Notes under the pieces: model-generated
The model's input: the letters and a program-made list of their open reading frames with translations, nothing else
Told to the model about the DNA's origin: nothing
Database searches by the model: none
Position numbers and translations under genes: made by a program
NCBI GenBank assembly: GCA_963920705.1
Contig: OY987237.1
Coordinates: forward strand, 13,670,601-13,734,600
DNA from: Odiellus spinosus
Taxonomy: Eukaryota; Arthropoda; Arachnida; Opiliones; Phalangiidae
Length of the DNA stretch: 64,000 nucleotides
Direction: 5' to 3'
In this document: in pieces, positions 59,186 through 64,000 of the stretch
Layout of the letters: each line of letters starts with the position of its first letter
Position numbering within the stretch: the first letter of the stretch is position 1

Positions 59186-61366
59186 AGCTTGTATTTCGAT
59201 TTAATTATAAAAACCCATGTAGTATTAGCGTTCAGAAATGAGTGTCCAGCTGCAGGGTGTAAAGATAGTTCGCCTTATATTATCTGTATTATTTTGTTAC
59301 TGCAACATGGTAAACTAAACATTGTAAATAAGCTCTGAAACTTTTGACTGATACAAATTTTACGCGTATCCAATAGGATGGTATATTGCAAGCTAGGATT
59401 CTCCAATTAGAAGGAAAGGACATATTGACGTGACTAATGAATTTGTTAAAGGAGGGAAATGGATGGAGACGAAGGAGTGCGAAGGAGAAACATGCCTGCG
59501 AGGGGTTCAAGTCCTTTTCAGATAGATTTTCAGTTACAGCCTTAGAAAGAACTCAATTTTCTATAGAAAACTTAATTTTTATACTGGAATCACGTTCCTT
59601 CAAGGTTAGAAATAAGTAGGGACAAAAGGAAATGCTTTATATATGGATGCTTTGTTAATTTTGTCTGCATTGTTTTTAGTTATTTTTTGGAGTGTAGTTG
59701 TTGCAAGCTCGAGTCAAGTGGTTCGCGCGTCCGTTTGGTGAACGAATGTGTGAAACAAAGTGACGTCAATATCATTTTTAATTGCACTATTTTTAAAGGG
59801 AGATTGAAACGAAAAAAAAAAAAAAATTATTTCAACCCCAGTATATAATTCTGACAAGTTATGTTTGTCATTGAATTTAGGACATTACACGTGTCTGATT
59901 TATATCCACGAAGCTTTCAATATTAATCCTTAAATCCAAACTAAGCCTACTTTAAGATAAGTGTTATAAATCCCTTATTTTACAGCCTAAAATAATTTAT
60001 TACAATACCCCAAAATATCAAAAATTTAAAAATTTAACTCTTTGTTTCTACATTTTTAATTTTTTTAAGCAATAAAATCCTAATATTATAGAATATCTTG
60101 ACTACTTAAACGGAATTTAAGTTCGAATCGTAAATAAATTCATTCATTATAAAGTTTTATAAGTTTTGCGAGGGAGAATATTTCTCCAAAAGCCTTGGAG
60201 AGGTACCAAAAGTTTATTTTCCCAGAAAATTTATTAATTTGAATAGATCTCGTAAAGAAAAGGTTTATAGATTATAAACCAATCCTGTTTGATTACCTTA
60301 AGCGATTTTACGATGAAAATTAAGAGCCAACGTACGCTTTAATCAAAATTAATTATCAATATGTAAAAACCAAGACAAATTTCAGTTTCTAACAAACCAA
60401 GTCTTAGCGGAATATAAAGTAATATAACTTTCTACGCAAATGTATTATCATGTCGCCGGGCTAATACCATGCTTAAAAACTTCAATGGTTCCTGAATAAA
60501 ATATAGTTGCATCTAAAATACAAGCAGATTTAAATTAAAATATATTAAAGGTAATCTTTAATATTAAAATTATAATATAAATTAACTTTTATTTAAACCT
60601 CAAAAACCTTTTTGGGGGACTTTTGAGCACACATACAGGTTTTAGACGTTTTAAAGTTAATTATTCCTCGAAGGGTTTTAAATATTTAAATTTTGTTTTA
60701 AAGGCCGTGATAGATCAGAGTGGGGAGATTGTAAATTTATTTGATTCAACTTTGAGCGTTAAATATATAAATAATTAGAATAGACTTGGAAAATAATTAC
60801 CGATTCGATTAAATTTTTAATAATGTTTTTGTTTGTTTCGAGGCTGTCTTTGATAATTTTATTTTATTCTGTTAAATATTTGAGTATCGGTAAGTTAACT
60901 AGGTAATTTAAGGGTTTTCGGAGAAATACAATTAGAATTTCACGAAGAAATTTAAAAAGCATTTTAATTGTTAATAGCCGCATTAAACCTGAGATCCGAT
61001 TGGTTTATAGTAAAAGATTTAAAATTTAACTATAAAGGGTAGAATAATAAATTGAAAATTTAAATATAAGTTTATATAAGGTAAAATATAAAGAAAATTA
61101 TTAAAATTTCAGGAAAGTTTAAGCATAGGGTCTCCGACCTCACGCTGAAACAAATTCGTTTCGCCCCTTCCTTTTTGAAAGAGGTCAACTGAATGAACTC
61201 AAATTAATCTTAATTTCCCCTCAATATCAGAGAGAAACCGTAGTTTTTTTTTAGAATCTAGCATAATTTGACGGCAATTTTCCGAGCCATATTTTTAAGG
61301 ATTGGATCACGACCGAAAAAACTCGAAAGTGAGGGTGAAAAGAAAAGAAATCTTGGGAAGTTCAGG
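59186..61366. other. Unannotated stretch
   Basis: TTAA then AGGGAGATTGAAACG at 59795-59813 is a likely TTAA-group left tip followed by a run of about 15 A; no right tip was found. 59950-61100 is strongly AT-rich with nothing identified. Confidence 0.3.
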
Positions 61367-61506
61367 GGATCTCCATGAATCCAGCTAAGCCTATTTTCGG
61401 GGTAAGTTTTAAATTTTCTAGTTTAATATTTGTTTTAACTGTTGGATTAAGTATATTTAAACGATCAGGAATAAAAAAACACTTGTTTTTAGGTTGCATT
61501 CTCCCT
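61367..61506. mobile_element. Family B right-half fragment
   Basis: It starts at GGGGATCTCCATGAATCCAG, runs through AAGCCTATTTTCGGGGTAAG and TAGTTTAATATTTG, and ends TTGCATTCTCCCT with TTAA at 61507-61510. The left half is absent. Confidence 0.87.
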
Positions 61507-61746
61507 TTAAAAATCAAACCAAATTATTGTAGCTATTATAGTTTTAAGATAACTACCTAGATCAAATATCAAATTGGTCTTAAATCGATTTAAAAAAAAA
61601 TCAATTTTCGTCGTTTCAACGTCCATTGGAACTATACTGGGCCTTGTAATCGATTTAATTCGGGAACCAGTTTCATACCGATTCGGTTTGAAAAGCCGAT
61701 AGAAGAAGCTACAATAAATCGATCTATAAAGATAATGCGTGAACAC

Positions 61747-62082
61747 CAGAAGCCGATGAAATCCTCCTTTGAAGTCTATTACTCCCGGGTCTTGTCTACC
61801 CCTCTCTGTATGGGTTATTCTCAAAAGGCGCGATTCGTACGCCTCCTAACGGTAGATGTTTTCGGAGCGGGAGCTCGTCGATCGAATATCTCTAGCAGCC
61901 TCGGAGTTCGTCCAAAAAACGTCGTCGTTTGTGGAGAGAGAGAATTTCCAATTTTCCGTAGACAGGGGGATGAAGTAGGACCCCTTCTAACTCGTAAAAT
62001 TGGGAATTTTACCCATACAGAGAGGAGCGCTATATGGAACATTGGAGTAGTAGACTTCAAAGGAGGGTTTCATCGGCTTCTG
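61747..62082 (-). mobile_element. Family A transposon, A1, exact 8-bp TSD
   Basis: GTGAACAC is present exactly on both sides (61739-61746 and 62083-62090), one base longer than at other loci. The inner run has five G (GACAGGGGGATG), as at 55642, which fuses shadow frames into 119 codons. It lies in sequence resembling family I. Confidence 0.96.
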
Positions 62083-62172
62083 GTGAACACGTGACGTTTA
62101 AAACGATTCCTGGCGATTTGAATAGATCGTTTCAAATCGATTAAGAAATACTAGTGTGACCGTAACTTATGT
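62083..62172. mobile_element. Family I remnant beside family A
   Basis: TTTCAAATCGATTAAG and the end ACTAGTGTGACCGTAACTTA resemble the right end of family I at 1790-1872 and 42827. The part before the A insertion (61560-61738) has similar ATCGATTT words, so A probably landed inside a family I copy. Confidence 0.4.
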
Positions 62173-63737
62173 AAAACCTAAAAGAGATTAAGTCTGATTT
62201 GTGTTTATTTCTACACCCTGTTTATTATTTTTTTCCAATATAATATACCTTTCGTTCACCCTTCGTGAATAACCTTTTAAGGATAAAATAATTTTTCACC
62301 ACCAACGTTTGCTAAAGCCAATTTTAGGAAGAAACAAGAAGTAGATAGAGCAAAAAAAAATCCTGAAAAATTCTCTTCAATTGGCGCATCAAAAGATAAC
62401 CAGCCAGCAAACAAGTCTCGAACAAAAAAGTAATATAGTGAAGGTAAAGACTCCTTAAAGATGGGGAGGGTATGGATGCGTGTTCCGCCGCTATATAAAG
62501 CTACGAGAGTTTCAGAAGAAAATAAGGCCAATAATTCATTTTAAACGGAGCTCGTAACTATGGTAAAAGTTATAAAGGGGGAGTAGAAGATGGGATAAAA
62601 ATCAATTTAAAAACAAATTTTTTTCTGGTTCGAAATTTTAAAGAGAAAGTGAAATGGCAGAAGTTTTATTTCTTCTGATATCAGAATGGATAATTGAATC
62701 GCCTATCTTAAAAGATAACAGATGAATAATAAAGCAGTAAAACTAACTAAATCACGTACGCGTCTGCCTACCCATCATCTAAAGCATACACGAACAAAGT
62801 CATTTTTGTAAGTTACTTTTGCCGTTAAAGGACGCTTATGAACGCCAGGTTTTGTTAAATTCATCTTTATATATTAAGATAGGTGTGGATTTTTAATAGT
62901 TGCGAGTTGGAATAGATTACTATAGGAGCAAATATATATATATACACGTCGTCTTCCGGGTGAGTTTAAATTAAAATTATGAGTCAAAGTTTTTAAAGAT
63001 AAACTTCGAATTTTAAACAAATTTTTAAAATTTCACTTAATTTCTTTTAATTTTTGCACCTAATTTTTTCATATCCCCAAAGTTTCCCCAAATTTTTGGC
63101 ATATCTTTTATTAAATTCGGACTTTTCGATGACGTCATGGGTAAAATTTAAATTTCCTGACGTTTTTCTTTCATTTTGACATAATTTCAAATCCCAATAG
63201 TTCTTGGACCTATTTTTAAATTGGTTTTCTGTTACCTGCCATTAGAAAATCATTCCTTTTATTTATTTTGCTTAAAACTTAAGATTTTTACTTAAGATTT
63301 ACAGAAACTCTTCGCGCGTTATCTTCTAAGGGCGCGTTTTCTAACAAGATTTGGCCCATCAAAACCAATGTGAATTCACCTTAATATCGAAACAAAAACC
63401 CAAAATAATCTTGATTGGAAACGCGAGCTACTAAATCAAAATCAATTTAGATTCCTCTTAAACATTTCACTGCGCCTTTAAAGTCAGTTTGGTTGGTGGC
63501 GGTTGTTCAAGGATTTTCTAAATTTCTTTTTTTATTCTTTACTCGGGAATAAAAGCGGGTAAGAAAGGGGAGAAAATATAAAAAGAAATAAATACATAAG
63601 TTGGGTAATTGGCGTCGAATTTTCTTTACGCTCAAAAAGAGCCCACAGTTTCTCTACGCGAAGCGAGGCAACCAACTAGACGAACTAAAATTGAGATGAT
63701 TTTTATTATTTTCCTAGTATTTTTATCGTTTGTTTAA
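62173..63737. other. Unannotated stretch
   Basis: A TATATAAAG at 62492 lies in a GC-richer patch. CCTGAC and TTTCCCC words near 63075-63170 faintly recall family H. No gene was identified. Confidence 0.3.
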
Positions 63738-63974
63738 AGGGAAGGTGAAGAGGATTGTTTTATTGATTCTTCTTCTAAAAAAATATCATTTTTGAGTAGT
63801 AAAAATCGGTAATCGAAAACCTTCCGATTTTGGCATCCAATTAAAATCAAAAGACGCGCTAAATCTCGTTCTTGATCATTTCCACGCCCACAATCGTTCG
63901 TATCAGAGCGCGTGTCACGGATATTTTATGGAGTTAAAGGCGGGAAGTTTTTTGATTAGTCGGAAGTTCTACTT
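63738..63974. mobile_element. Candidate TTAA element with family F-like right half
   Basis: TTAA (63734-63737) then AGGGAAGGTGAAGAGG, the same tip as family E. The right half contains GCGCGTGTCACGGATATTTT and TTTTGATTAGTCGG, as in family F at 53259-53438, and TTAA at 63975-63978. The left and right tips do not match well, so this may be two remnants rather than one element. Confidence 0.4.
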
Positions 63975-64000
63975 TTAATTAAGTGCCAATTAAAATCTGA

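Noticed and set aside
59436-59525. GGTTCAAGTCC resembling a tRNA or SINE B-box
   Set aside because: No A-box at the right distance upstream and no stem structure.
5092-62094. Conserved 60-131 aa frames recurring in family A copies (start MKPSFEVYYSRVL, MKSTTPMFHIALL or MFSERELVERISL)
   Set aside because: Three overlapping frames on both strands of the same short element, starting in the terminal repeat. Copies are young, so frames stay open without selection. Runs of 5 or 6 C/G shift or fuse them freely, and differences between copies are often amino-acid changing.
1-64000. CRISPR array, prokaryotic operons or viral genes
   Set aside because: None seen. Tandem repeats here have no unique spacers of constant length, and no capsid, polymerase or other long viral frame is present.

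Overview
This window looks like gene-poor, AT-rich nuclear DNA from an invertebrate animal. The evidence is the density of short non-autonomous DNA transposons with target-site duplications (TSDs), several tandem satellites, poly-A/T runs, and the absence of any long open frame or operon-like layout. The longest open frames are products of repeats: a 24-bp minisatellite, a 42-bp array, and the dominant transposon, whose three overlapping frames stay open in nearly every copy. I recognise no protein-coding gene, tRNA, rRNA or CRISPR array. A clade cannot be named from this sequence. All family letters below are local labels made for this window.

The dominant repeat is family A, a roughly 310-340 bp element with inverted ends starting CAGAAGCCGATGAAACCCTC. 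There are 17 copies (14 near full length, 3 truncated) between 5136 and 62082. Many are flanked by exact 7-bp TSDs and one by 8 bp. Family G (30549-30966 and 53564-53986) is unrelated inside but also starts with CAGA and has exact 7-bp TSDs at both loci. A second large group inserts at TTAA and has AGGGA-type ends: families B, C, D, E and F. TTAA plus 5'-AGGG fits Kolobok better than piggyBac, though no transposase is present. Smaller groups are I (ends GTTCACAC), H (CCCTGAC-rich), and single-locus inverted-repeat elements J, K and L.

Layout: 1-5.1 kb holds family I, a 40-50 bp satellite and a B copy. 5.1-16 kb holds A copies, a 218-bp tandem duplication, C, K, L and a small hairpin with two X-box-like motifs. 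16-21 kb holds the long-armed palindrome D, a complete B copy, a TATA/CRE-like stretch and a 24-bp minisatellite. 21-28.4 kb is very AT-rich with A and H copies, a four-fold amplified B core and an A-in-B nest. 28-37 kb has G copy 1, a 172-bp satellite and a 42-bp satellite. 37-53 kb is a mixture of A, B, H, I and J. 53-64 kb has F, G copy 2, E, four A copies, the CCCTGAC minisatellite and an A-in-I nest.

The most notable points are two transposon families sharing 7-bp TSDs and CAGA ends; an age split within family A, in which only the younger subfamily keeps its TSDs; satellites apparently growing out of transposon parts; TTAA elements abutting through a shared TTAA; and a GCCAAGGCTTAG-type word recurring in otherwise unrelated repeats.
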